A stretch of DNA of 62,166 nucleotides. Origin: Fonsecaea monophora. Its lineage: Eukaryota; Ascomycota; Eurotiomycetes; Chaetothyriales; Herpotrichiellaceae. Under the pieces are notes generated by a model, which was not told the origin of the DNA, searched no databases, and saw nothing but the letters and a program-made list of their open reading frames with translations. The stretch's first letter is position 1, and the number at the start of each line of letters is the position of its first letter. Shown here piece by piece: positions 46,601 to 57,212 of this stretch. The translations under genes were made by a program, and so were the position numbers. The DNA lies in assembly GCF_001642475.1 (NCBI RefSeq), contig NW_019174078.1, positions 1 through 62,166 of the forward strand. Direction: 5' to 3'.

Positions 46601-48659
46601 ATCCACACTCTCTTGCCGAGCGGAGATAGTACTGTGATGTCCACTGACGGTGAGGGGGATTCCCCGTTTTGTTGGAACACACCGTTGATGGGCGTGGCGA
46701 TGAGATTTGGCCAGGCTTTGATCGGTCATTCGCCTCGATATTCGACAAGTTGAAACTTCCTCTTGCCGTCCGCCCATGCGGATGGAATTGACGACAGGCG
46801 CTTTCCCTCGCGTTTCTCTTTCGACACGTGTTGAATACGCATCGTTTTCTTCGTCCATTTCCCATTCACGTTTGCGAAAGATCAGGAGATCCTCCGAGTC
46901 GCTCTCCAAGCCAGGCGGGATATCATCGATTCGCTGTTCCAGTCACTTCTCAGCAAGTCTCTCTTGAACACATTGGCCGTTCCGAATGCTCTTCGAAACA
47001 GAAAGGTTTGCCTCACTTTCCTTCCTCGCTTTTGAGCATTCCATGTGATCTCCAACCTCCCCGCCAGGCTCCAAGTCTGTCCAAGTGTCACAACCGCCGC
47101 CGACATTATCGCATCCACCAAACCTTGATTTCCCGCCATGTGCTGAAGCCATCGACTTCGGCCTCACGAGAACCGTTCTTCTCCTTCGGTGCAGACGGGC
47201 TCGGAGACCCCGGGGTCAGAAATAACAGAGGACATTCAGAGGGGCGTGTTCACATAACCAAAGCGGAGGACCAATTTGTAGCCGTCCATCCATGGCTGGC
47301 GACTACCAACTTGTGGGTAGGCCTTGCTTGACAATGGGTCCTTTCCATGGCGATGCCGAAATCCGAACTGGTATTGGGGGAACAGGGGCGAGGGGCGAGG
47401 ATGGAGACGACGACGACACCGCCGGGTGCGCGCAATCAGGCTGGCTGTCACTCGTTCGACGCGTCGTTTCTCGTTTCAGGGCGGTTGGGGCGGTGAGTCT
47501 CGACTCGACTCGAGTCGACTGCCGGCGTCACCCTTTAACATAGTAACACGTCCTGGTCTGCCGTGTCTTGCCATGTCACACACAAGGCGGTCCCTTTTGT
47601 TGGTTTGGCTTCTGATTCACCAGCTTTTGCCCGCAGCTGTGTCATCCCTGATACGACCCTCCGGGTTTATCCAGGACCCCATGACCAGAGGACACCGCAT
47701 CCAGCCTTCGTGGTCGGCCGTCCAGGTCCGATCACAGCAGGAGCCCGACGCGTTTCTGGCATGTTCGGAGTAACGAGCACTGGCTGCTGCTCGTTGGTCA
47801 TGCAGCCGGCGCAAAGTTCCATCTCGGTGTCCGCAGAGATCGGCCACATATCGACGACTCCAGGAACACGCAAACCACTGTCGATGAAGCCGACGCGAGA
47901 CTCGACCGGCGCTTGGAGAGCTTGCAGGCACAGGGCGCCCTGTATCCGTCAAATTGTCTCGCCTATCTGCACGCCACTGCATAAGGCATCAACGACGCGT
48001 CCGGATATCGGGGTTTTGGCTCTCGATACGATGTATCCGGTCAAGATCCTGGTCGACACATTCAGTCATCTCACCGCGATATCCGGGCAGCCCGTGCTCG
48101 GGGATTCTCACGAGAAGGGCGACCATCTTGCTCCGGGAACAGAGAGTCTTGAAGTTGTTCTCGGGCGATGGGTTCCCTAAGGTTGTTTATCACCCACAGG
48201 AGGCGTCCGAAGAACACGCGGACGACAGCATCAAGTGGGTTCCTCGGATATGTCTGCGTTTGTACCGTCGTTGCTCTGGGTGACACCGTGTTTCGTCTCA
48301 CGGACCAATGCTCCGTCAAGCACGATTTGGTGAGATACAAGGCGTTGATCTTGAGCAGATGGTAAGCTGGCCTGCGCCCCTATTGCCCGGCAGCCAAGTT
48401 GCCGCAATACTGACCTCACCCAGGAGCACCCACTTTCCAAGCGATCGTGAGCTCTGGCAGGACGCAGCCGATCTTGAGGCCCGAGAAGAGGACGACATCT
48501 CTGGTGCAAACGACGCTCTGGGCCTTGTCAAAAGAGACGCCCTGCGACGTTTGCATTCTTTGGCCCCTGGCGCGCTGCTTAGCGGGCCACCAGAATGAGG
48601 AGATAGAGGACGCACTGGAATAACTCTTCGAGAGAATCGGATGTAGGTGATGACAGGCC
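46601..48659. other. Stretch upstream of the gypsy pol relic, origin unclear
   Basis: In gypsy orientation the gag gene should lie here on the minus strand, but I cannot recognise a capsid or zinc-knuckle motif. Plus-strand frames at 47563-48180 (205 codons) and 48308-48598 are protein-like and might belong to the decayed gene continued at 48660. No family is recognised in either. Confidence 0.3.
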
Positions 48660-49530
48660 CGCCAGTAAACCAGACAATGAGCTTGGAGAATTCGTTGTTT
48701 ACCCAGACTCGGAATCGGACACCGAGGACACCCCAGAACCGGCTGTCACTTCCTGTCTAGGCCTACAGGGAGATGACCGTAGCTGTTTGAAAGATTGGCT
48801 CGAAGTCTCCCAACTTGTCGCCTTCCCACCATCTTCGGCCAAGAGATCCACGCCAGAATTTGATCCGACTGTCAAAGCCCCCGACAAGAGTACGAAGGAT
48901 GGAGGCAAAGAGAAGGCCGAAGTTGGGTAAGAATCTCTCGCACGACAACGTACCTGAGCTGGGGCGCTGACTCTGTGATCAACAACAGGCAGATGATCTC
49001 CGTCCAAGTGGTCTGCATCCTCTTGTCGTACACTGCAAAGGTCCACGAAATGGGGCCCGAGGGTCCGACTCGACACAAATGTTGTGGAAAATGCCAGGAG
49101 CCTGATAAACAGCGTCACAGAGGACGTGGCTCGAGTCGGCCGGCACGTCCATACGCTGGCGTTCTGGGTCAACGTGTTGGACTTTTCCGGAGGCGAGAAG
49201 ATGCTCGAGCGGTATCGCGCTGTCATTCCGTGGGGCGATGTGGTTGCGTGACTCAACAGTCTCGCAAGAGGTCGTTTCTCTTTCGTGTCGTCAGGTCCGG
49301 TACAGGACTCGTCCGATTCCTCAACAGAGCCGAACGTATCTGTCGGAGCTCGATCAAGAATCTGACCAGAGAGCAGAGGAAGAGAGCAAAGGCGGCAAGA
49401 CGGCAGAGGAAGAAAGCCCAAGACGGCGAAAAGACGGTCCAGCAGGATCTCCTGATAATCGTCCACTGAGACCTTCAGGGACGAAAGAAAATAGAACCCC
49501 GACTCGAAAGAGCAGATCACCGGAGTGAAA
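48660..49530 (+). pseudogene. Possible EST1-like (DNA/RNA-binding domain) gene relic
   Basis: A plus frame (about 48632-48930) reads an acidic segment, ELGEFVVYPDSESDTEDTP, and ends at GTAAGA. An intron of about 60 bases with a GCTGAC branch point and ACAG fits 48926-48988. Beyond it one frame reads TNVVENARSLINSVTEDV, then VHTLAFWVNVLDFSGGEKML, then IPWGDVVA, stop, LNSLARG. The pattern IPW, four residues, one residue, LNSL resembles the end of the EST1/SMG-type DNA/RNA-binding domain. The TGA (about 49250) would be TGG in a working copy. No ATG is found, and joining the exons requires a phase change. The family call rests on this one motif block. Confidence 0.33.
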
Positions 49531-50164
49531 GCAGACGTCAACGTGGCCGAGAAGCACGACTCCATGGAACCGGCAGCGGACGGCAAGCCCAGCCGAGCGC
49601 ACACCGTCAAGTGGCGCGGACGTGGTCAAGTCCCCGTTGAGCGTGTTCATACCGCCTCGAGCCAACACTTGTTCAAAAGACACCGAGGCCTTGTGAAGCC
49701 ATATCGGGATGTTCAGGAAAGGTTAAGCAATAGATCAATGACCAAGTGTGTCTGTTTCTTCGTTTATTGGAACCAGGACTGTCAGAGTGAGTCCGACAAC
49801 GATAGCAGCAGGCCATGCCATCCACACAGCAACGCCAATGTTGGTACAGAGAGAGAGACGAACCCGCTTTCAAACAAACCGCTGTATGATTCCTTTGGAT
49901 CCGATATCGACGGACAGCTCCAGCATAATGCACACCCCGAGAAAACTAAGCCGACGTCGTACTTGTCCAATGGCGAGCAGAAAATGGCGTGATACCAAGG
50001 ACTTTTGCAATACTCAAGAAGACCGTCCCCAAAAGCACCACTCCACGGACGAGTACGACAGGGGTGCGCGCTGACATGTCTGATGGTGATGGGCTGGACG
50101 ACCGACGCAGATAAGGAGTACTCACTCAGTTCGATTAGGAAGTCAGTCGTACTGACCAATATTC
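49531..50164 (-). other. Possible decayed membrane-protein fragment next to R2
   Basis: On the minus strand, 50074 down to about 49720 reads in changing frames as hydrophobic segments (MSARTPVVLVRG, VVLLGTVFLSIAKVLGITPF, then NIGVAVWMAWPAAIVVGLTL). These could be membrane helices of a broken gene. No family is recognised, and the internal region of an R2-type element is an alternative. Confidence 0.22.
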
Positions 50165-50393
50165 TCAGACCAGTTACCTAACTGGAGGGTGAATGTGTGT
50201 ACCATGGGATCAATAATGATAGATAACTAGCCTCTGGATGGAGATGTCAACGCGCTTGAAGAATTCTTCAAGATTGACAGGTATGATCCCTCCTGCTATA
50301 TACACGCGCTAAGCCAGCTGCTTGGCTGTCAGCCTGACTCGCTTGGCTGGCGGCCTGAGCCGAGTGTGCAGTGTCACATGGGTGTTCGTGACA
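50165..50393 (-). repeat. LTR-like dispersed repeat R2, copy 2 (229 bases)
   Basis: On the minus strand it begins TGTCACGAACACCCATGTGA at 50393. It keeps GTGTATATAGCAGGAG, CAAGCGCGTTGAC and CACATTCACCCTCCAGTTAG, and ends ACTGGTCTGAG. It is the inverted counterpart of 20242-20483, with scattered substitutions. It has the same orientation as the gypsy pol relic at 43.3-46.6 kb and lies upstream of it in that orientation, so it could be that element's 5' LTR. No second LTR is seen on the other side. Confidence 0.65.
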
Positions 50394-50807
50394 AATATCA
50401 TCCTGCACCTAGCGTTGAAGATCGTCAACAGGCGCACGACACCACTGCGAATAGAACTCGACGAGAAGCGGAAGCAATGATGATTCATCAGCCTCGGATC
50501 CTCAAGACTTCCAACAGCGGAAAGACGAAGGGTGCGCTTGCTGATACAATAGACGATTCGGCTGGTCAAGACGTGGAAGATGATGAGGGTGTTCTTGATA
50601 GCTGTAGCGACTTGATGGATGATCTCGGCTATTCAACGACGTCCTAGACCATATGTCCTCAGCATCCTCCAGTTCCGACGTGATCGAAACGTCCCCAGAG
50701 ATTGACGAGGGTGACAAGAGGGAGCAAGAGTAGGAGCAGCAGCCTGAACCTGTCGAGCACGACGTGAAAAAACGAGACCTAACAAAGATCACGCTGCCAC
50801 CACCGAG
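50394..50807 (+). other. Coding-like stretch, hydrophilic, not recognised
   Basis: A 93-codon plus frame (50366-50647) starts in R2 and continues as an acidic peptide (ADTIDDSAGQDVEDDEG) up to a TAG. Its composition resembles the frame that follows at 50808, so both may be parts of one decayed gene. Confidence 0.25.
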
Positions 50808-51413
50808 ATGACGGAAAATCCTTCCCCTAAGAACACCAGCTCCGGTGATCCAGCTCCTGCGATTGATTCCTTAACAAGCGCCACGGCAAGTAACCATCAA
50901 GAATACGAGGAAACGTACCTAGACACGGATCCAGGCAATACCCCCAAACGTGACCTTAACGACGAGTTTGACAACCTCTCGGCAGAACCCCACGCCCGAG
51001 AACTATACCGACGATATCTCGAAGCCCGGACTCGTTATCGAACGGGAGACAGTGACGATAGTGGCCGTCACCGATCCCAAGAAGGAGAATCTTGAAGATA
51101 CCACGATCACCACGATCACTACGAGCCAAAGACGCATCGAGAGAGACAGAGGAAACAGGTGGCGATAAAGAGTAGGCAGGAAGCTTTAGAGGAGAGGAGG
51201 GCGGCGGAGGAGAAGAGGATGGAAGAGGACGGAGGAGGAGAAGAGAAGAAGAGGACGAAAGAGAAGAGGAGAGGGCGGAACAGGAGAGGAGGGAAAAGAA
51301 GAAAAGGACAAAAGAGAAGAGGGGGAGGGACAAGAAGCAGAAGGAGGCAAAAGCCACCACACATTTTCATTTTCCTTCAAGTCTTGAGCTTTGAACCCAG
51401 CCAGGGTGATTAG
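50808..51413 (+). pseudogene. Unknown charged protein, open frame interrupted by one TGA
   Basis: ATG at 50808 opens a frame of 95 codons with acidic and basic stretches (PHARELYRRYLEARTRYR) ending at TGA (51093-51095). The same frame then stays open to TAG at 51411-51413, with YHDHHDHYEPKTHRERQRKQ followed by a long Glu/Arg/Lys-rich stretch. A single CGA-to-TGA change would explain the break. The purine-rich composition of 51170-51350 could keep a frame open by chance, so the second half is weak evidence. No family is recognised. Confidence 0.3.
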
Positions 51414-53878
51414 GTTTTGTTCCGATGGATGGGCAACGGTAACGTCACTATTCCCGTGGGCGGGGAGGATGTAAAGCCATGGGAGATGGCGAAGAAGGAG
51501 AAGAAGATACAAACGATCGAAATGGCTGGTGACGTCACCCGAGCAGATCCGTCGCATGACGTGATTCACGCTCCCGCAACTCTAGTCTGCGATCGGCAGG
51601 TGGCGAACGACCAGCAACAACAGGACATATCGCGTTGTGGAGAGGATGGCTGGACCTGCACACTGGGACTCGGGTCGGAGGAGGAAAAAGGCTCAGTAAG
51701 CGGGACATTGCAACACATGTCATGTCGTATATCAAGTATTGCCTGAATCTATCATTCTCACAGGTTACGTAGGCTGCGTAATGCGCACCGATTCGACCAA
51801 GAAATTGAAACAGGCCGTCAAGAGCAGCCAGCGGATGGCACGGGAGGGAAACTGGTGCGCAAACTTTTTTAAGAAAGTCCAAAAAGGGAATGTAAGACGT
51901 AGTGCACATACATACGAGCTTGGCCACCCGCGCCGTTAATGGAGACCGAGTGCAACGAGGTGCAATGTGCACCCACCCAGACCATCAGTCAGGCGAGTAA
52001 AATCCAAGGACTACAACTACACCTGATCTTTACTCAGGGTAGGGTTGGGGGAACAGTCAACAGCGTTGGATGCAGTGAGTACTTGGTAACTACCGTGCAT
52101 GTGCCTTTGGTTCAGAATGACGCCTTTTTCGTCGTGGATGGATCCAGTTTCGGCGGTGACACTACTTCCTACTTCCTACTAAAAGAGCCCTCCCTGCAGG
52201 GCGATCGTCAGCCTCAAAAACGACTGAACCGACAGGACCGGGACCGTAAGTGTGTGCTGCAAAATACACCGCGGTGCATCGAAAGAACGATAGATCAGAT
52301 AGCACAGCATGGCGGCGTGCGGCGTGCGACGAGCGGTTCAGAAGCGCCATGATGCATGATGCATGATGCATGGCGTGTCGTGCCCAAAGAGTTCGGATGG
52401 CCGTCTGGGTGTTAGAAGTGCCCAGCGTGTCTTGTGAGCCGTCGTGTTGACGCGCCTAGTCAAAAAGGAAGAGTGTTGGATTAGAGGAGAGCCATGGGAT
52501 CATCAATCGGTTACTCTTGACGAGGGCCACAGTGCACATGGCACACTCGTGGAAGCCCAGCGGCGATCAATCCTAAGCCGAGTGCGAGTGCTCCGTTAGT
52601 GACTGGAAAATCATGTGGGCAACAACTTGATTGAGCCTCCAACAAGGCCCGAAACGCCAACAACGCCCAATCACATCCAGCAGGGACTTTTTAGCCGAAA
52701 GAGTTGCCTAGATTACAGTCGCCCTCTAACCCAGCTAATCTCCACGAGGGCGACACGCGTAACAGGGTGGTGGTGTGTGTGGGTCAAACACGATAAGGAG
52801 AGGCTTAACATCCAGTCAGCGAATGAGAAACGCGCTAGGCCAACACACGCCAACGCCACTAATCAACAACGCGTAAAAGGGGGCGCCCACAACGTATCCA
52901 CACAAAGACCCAATGAGGCGTTGCCCTTTCTCATGGCTTACCCTGTTTTTCCCCTCAGGTCTCCAGGGTGCGTGGTGCCAATTTGCCGTTCCCAGCCACT
53001 GCTGTACCGCCTGACTACCACCTACCGCCCACCTAGCTGGGTGTCAGGGCCTCCACGCTCCTGTCCTCTTTCCCTCGATCCAACTGGCCATCCGGTCATC
53101 TCAAACCCAAAGCTGGAGGGACGACTGAGCAGTCACCAGCAATCCACCAGCTTTCCGTCTTTTCTGTCCATCTTCCATCCCACATCATACACCCACGCAA
53201 GCACACCAACACATACGGCCTAATCTAATCGTAGACAGACACGCTGGGACACATGGCGTCCGCCCCAAATTGGCTCCTCGCTGTGGATCCCGATCGGAGA
53301 TCAGGTCTTGGACGGTGGTACATGTAGTTCGCAGAAGATGCCACATGGGTGGTGTACCACTAGCCGTTTGAAGTGTTCGCCGAAACAAGACAAGTGCTGA
53401 TCCCGGTTTGGACATGCCCACGCGCCGCCCAATGGCCACGGCGCGCTCTCTACCCCCCGGAACTGCGCTTCGTCCAACTCAACCATCCATGTTTCAATCA
53501 CAATGCCATCCTGGTTTTGCTGTACAACGCCTCGTTCGTTCGTCGTGTCAATCTCCACGAAATGGCATTCTCTCTTCCTTGTTAGCAATTTACCGTCGGA
53601 CCGCCCATGTCACTCTGGGGTAGATTACCGTGTTACCATCACATGCATGGCCTTTATTGACGAACCAGACAGAGCCTCTGACCCGTACTCGGGGTTTTAT
53701 GGCAATCGTCCCACTCTCTTCCTTCCTCTGGATTGAACAATTCTTTTTTCCTTTCCTTTTTTCCTCGCCGTTTTCCTCGCCGTTTTCCTCGCCTTGCCAC
53801 AATTGACCTGGCGCGGCTCACCAGATCAGTCTTTCCTGTGTTATCATCAACCATTGAAACCAAGCCGTTTGTTTCGCC
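51414..53878. other. Intergenic region before the repeat-containing C2H2 gene
   Basis: No gene is recognised. The longest frames (52615-53223 plus, 202 codons without an ATG start; 51535-51972 minus) lack motifs. ATGATGC is repeated at 52349-52372. The last 120 bases are pyrimidine-rich, with GTTTTCCTCGCC repeated two to three times at about 53758-53797, a plausible promoter-proximal tract of the gene at 53879. Confidence 0.4.
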
Positions 53879-55583
53879 ATGGAAGACCAAGCCTTTTTTG
53901 ATTGGGGCGGCATTGGTGATGGGACAGAGATAGGTCTATTCCTTCCCTCAGCCGGGCTGGATGGGGACTGGTCGATGGAAGGTGTCGATGTCGTCACCGC
54001 TCCGACCTGGAACGGCAGCACGGCATGTGACCAGACCGCAATGGATCTCGATGGAGGGGGTCTACTCCTCGCCGTTCAAGCTTCTCTGTCTGGCACCAAC
54101 GACCACGGACCCACGGAGTCATTTTTGTCTTATCTCGAAGACGACGGCGCATCCTCGGCGCAGGATTCTCGATCCGAAGCGGACGACAGCAACGCATTCT
54201 CCGCTCCATCCTCTGCCTTCCAACACATTGAGGACCCGTCCCCCCCTCGATCCGAAGCGGACAACAACGCGTCCTCCGCTCCATCCTTCGCTCCATCCTT
54301 TGCCTTCATCAAGGCCCCGTTCCCCCCTCGATCCAAAGCGGGCAACAACGCATCCTCCACTCCATCCTCCGCTCCATCCTTCGCTCCATCCTCCGCTCCA
54401 TCCTTTGCTCCATCCTTTGTCTTCATCGAGCACCCGTACTCTCGACCCGAAGCAGGCAACAACGCATTCTCCGCTCCATCCTCCGCTCCATCCTATACCT
54501 TTATCGAGGACCCGTCCTCTCGACCCGAAGCCGACAACAACGCATCCTCCACTCCATCCTATACCTTCATCGAGGACCCCTCCGCTCCATCCTTTGCCTT
54601 CATCAAGGCCCCGTTCCCCCCTCGATCCAAAGCGGGCAACAGCAACGCATTCTCCATTCCATACTATACCTTCATCGAGGACCCGTCCGCTCGACCCGAA
54701 GCCGACAACAACGACGCATCCTCCGCTCGATCCTATATCTTCATCGAGGACCGACCCGACGTCCACTATACCGTTCCGTCCTCCGCGCCACCACCATCCT
54801 CTCGGCCCACAGCCTACGACCAGATAACATGGGCGCGACCTCTTCAACAAGACGACACCGACGAGATCATATCGTTGGGAAAGAGTCAATTACCCGAGAA
54901 GCGTGTCCCCACGGTGAAGATGTACGAACGCAACGCCACTCCAAACGCCGCAGACGGCATGTATGATTGCGAGTATTGTGAGGAGAGGTTCCCGCGCGCC
55001 CATGCTTGGAAGTAAGTTAAAAAAGCCTCTTACTCTCTCTCTCTCTTTTTGGAAAAAACTCTCTCCAAATTGAAAATGCAATCAATGCAAGAAACTCACC
55101 AGAAGATCTAGAAAACACATGGACAAGCACGAGCGCCCGTACAAATGCACTTTCGAGGGGTGCACGAACCGCGACGGATTTTCAAGCCCGTGCGCCCTCA
55201 TGCGTCACCACGAACACCTCCACCTCAGAAAGGTCCAGTGGTTCTGCATCTTCGAGGACTGCGAACGACACGAACGCGGCTTTCATCGGAGCGACCACGC
55301 CTGGAGGCACGAAGAGCGTGTCCACAACTACTACCGACCGGATCCCGAGGAGAGCATTTGCAAGTGGTGCAAGCGGGGTGAAATCACCGGCAAACGGCCG
55401 ACGAAGAGGAGGAGGACCACCACCACCGAGAAGGACAAGGACAAGGCCGAAAGTCCCGCGGAACAGTGGGTAATCGATGACCGTGAGGCCGCCGCAACAA
55501 CCCTCGAGGAAAAGATTCAACATCACAAGAAAGAGTTGGAGAGGCTCACCGGAGGATTGCTGCGAGGAGTCCCGGATGCTTAA
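53879..55583 (+). CDS. Three-finger C2H2 protein with a long internal repeat, putative regulator
   Basis: Exons 53879-55011 and 55112-55583 give 534 residues. The ATG follows TTCGCC. The 100-base intron starts GTAAGT and ends CTAG, and splits a codon just before KHMDKHERPYKC, the same place as in the paralogue at 21339. Residues 1-90 are acidic. About 95-295 are eight imperfect units of the type YTFIEDPSSRPEADNNASSA. Finger 1 is canonical (C364, C367, H380, H384). Finger 2 is C390, C395, H410, H415. Finger 3 is C423, C428, H444, H449. A KRRR cluster and a short coiled coil (LEEKIQHHKKELERL) follow. It is predicted to bind DNA in the nucleus; the repeat could be an activation or spacer region. 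Intron retention gives a stop one codon after W377. Confidence 0.82.
54180..54757 (+). repeat. Intragenic tandem repeat of the C2H2 gene
   Basis: Eight imperfect units of roughly 17-30 codons each contain a block like FIEDPSSRPEADNNASS, separated by runs of SAPS or APSF. Two units (KAPFPPRSKAGN at 54312-54346 and 54603-54640) are nearly identical and non-adjacent, which suggests duplication of a larger block. Lengths differ by whole codons, so the frame is kept. The TCC-rich sequence also leaves another plus frame and a minus frame open. Confidence 0.85.
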
Positions 55584-56589
55584 AGCCATGTCCTGATCCT
55601 GAACTGCGGCGAGGCGGTCGGATAGTATGTCATGTCATCGGCCAGGGGCCCTGTCTTGGGGCTTCGAGGCGCGACGAGGTTTGGTGGCTGGATGAGACTC
55701 GTACGTCTGGGGCCGTATTTCCATGGACAGGTCTCGCAACGTCGTCGTCGTTATCGTCATGTTCTTCTTCTTCATTCTTCCAGGTACAAGGGAATGTAGC
55801 CATCATCTTCTGCAGCAGCATCGACTCGTCCGGCGATGATCACTTGTATGTTATAGCAGTAATACACTGTCGGCAATGATCTACCTCTCAGGCCCTCTCC
55901 TACCTACCCTCGCGTGACCGGTCGACCTGTATCTCTCGCTGTGTAGAGCTCTCTCCTCTCCTCGCTCCGTGGCTCGCTGTTCGACACACACACACTCTCC
56001 TTTGTAGAGCTTGGACCGGACCGGCTTTCCAATCCTCGTCTTCCGGAACAAAGTGTTCGTGGCCCATGCTACTTCTGACCTGAATAGAGAAAAGACAAGT
56101 CGGCGTGATGAGTGGCATGCGCCATGAAACATGACCGAACCCCTTTGTCCTGGGATCACAGAGGAGTCTTAGTCTTAGATAGGCGCCGTGACTTGTGGGT
56201 AGAGCATGATGAGCATTTGGGTTTAGTAGCCACTTGGACCGGCGCTGTGGCTTGTTCCTTGTGAGTAGAGCACGTCCACGTCCCCGTATCTATTTCCTCG
56301 TCCTCGTTGACATCCATGTCGAGTTCGAGTTCGAGTTTCTCGCCCGGGATCGTCATTGAGAGATTGCGAAGGGAGGGTGAACTTGATCTTCATCTTCTTC
56401 AGCCCATCGATGCGTGGACATCAGATCAGAGTCGGGCCCTGAATCTGGATCTGGATCTGGATCCTTCCGAGCTAGGCCGCCGCCGTAGTGAGCCGCCCGG
56501 TGTCTGCTGCCTGCTGCCCTGGTCAGCGTAATCTCCAGAGGGATTGTAGGACCAGTCCAAAGTCAATGCATTCCCTAGCTGGATTATAG
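55584..56589. other. Intergenic, no recognisable gene
   Basis: Short frames only. A 92-codon minus frame (55881-56159) and a GGATCT run at 56444-56463 are the only notable items. No domain is visible. Confidence 0.4.
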
Positions 56590-57160
56590 GACTATACCCG
56601 TCCAAAGTCAATGATCATCTTCTTGAGCTCCTCCATCTCCTCCCCCTTTTATCCAGCTTTATCCAGTTGGACTGTAGTACCCGTCCAAGTCGATGATCAT
56701 CTTCTTCATCTCCCCACCACCCCTTCATCCAGCTGGGTTGTAGTACCAGTCCATGTCAATGATCATCTTCTTGATCTCCTTCCTCTCCTCAACCCCCCTT
56801 CATCCAGCTGGATCGTCATACCAGTCCAAGCCAATGATCATCTTCTTGACCTCCTCCCCCTTTCATCCAGCTTTATCCACCTGGTTTGTAGGACTCGTCC
56901 ATGTCAATGATCCTCTTCTTGATCTCCTCCCTCTCCCCCTCTCCATCCACTTGGACCGTAGGACCAGTCCATGGTCAATGATCCTCTTCTTGAGCTGCTC
57001 CCTCTCCTCTCCCTCTTTTATCCAGATGGATTGTAGTACCAATCCAAAGTCAATGATCATCTTCGTGATCTCCTCCCCCCCGCCTTATTCAACCTCTTGG
57101 TTTGTAGTACCAGTCCATGTCAATGATCATCTTCTTGATCTCCTTCCCCTTCATCCCACT
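56590..57160. repeat. Tandem repeat, eight units of about 73 bases
   Basis: The core TCAATGATCATCTTCTTGAT, or a close variant, recurs near 56608, 56690, 56756, 56831, 56904, 56975, 57050 and 57120 (spacing 66-82). Each is preceded by GTAGTACCAGTCCATG-like bases and a CATCCAGCTGGAT-like block and followed by a C/T-rich spacer. On the minus strand the core reads IKKMIIDMDWYYNPAG in single units, but spacing changes break the frame. On the plus strand frames of 99 and 198 codons run through it without resembling a protein. Confidence 0.9.
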
Positions 57161-57212
57161 TTATCCTCTTTTCCTTCCCCTTCCCCTTCCCCTTCCCCTT
57201 CCCCTCTCTCGC
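57161..57212. repeat. CCCCTT hexanucleotide run
   Basis: A pure pyrimidine run with about five CCCCTT units (57175-57205) directly follows the 73-base tandem repeat. Confidence 0.85.

Noticed and set aside
48699..49610. 303-codon minus-strand frame
   Set aside because: It has no recognisable motif, and the plus strand shows a better pattern (acidic segment, intron signals, IPW...LNSL).
43270..50393. R2 at 50165-50393 and the pol relic as one complete element
   Set aside because: No matching LTR was found beyond 43270, and unrelated plus-strand coding debris lies between. The link is possible but not supported enough to annotate.
53961..54889. Second plus frame of 288 codons and a minus frame of 256 codons over the C2H2 gene at 53.9 kb
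   Set aside because: Both follow from the TCC-rich internal repeat keeping all frames open. Only the frame with MEDQAFFDWG continues into the zinc fingers.
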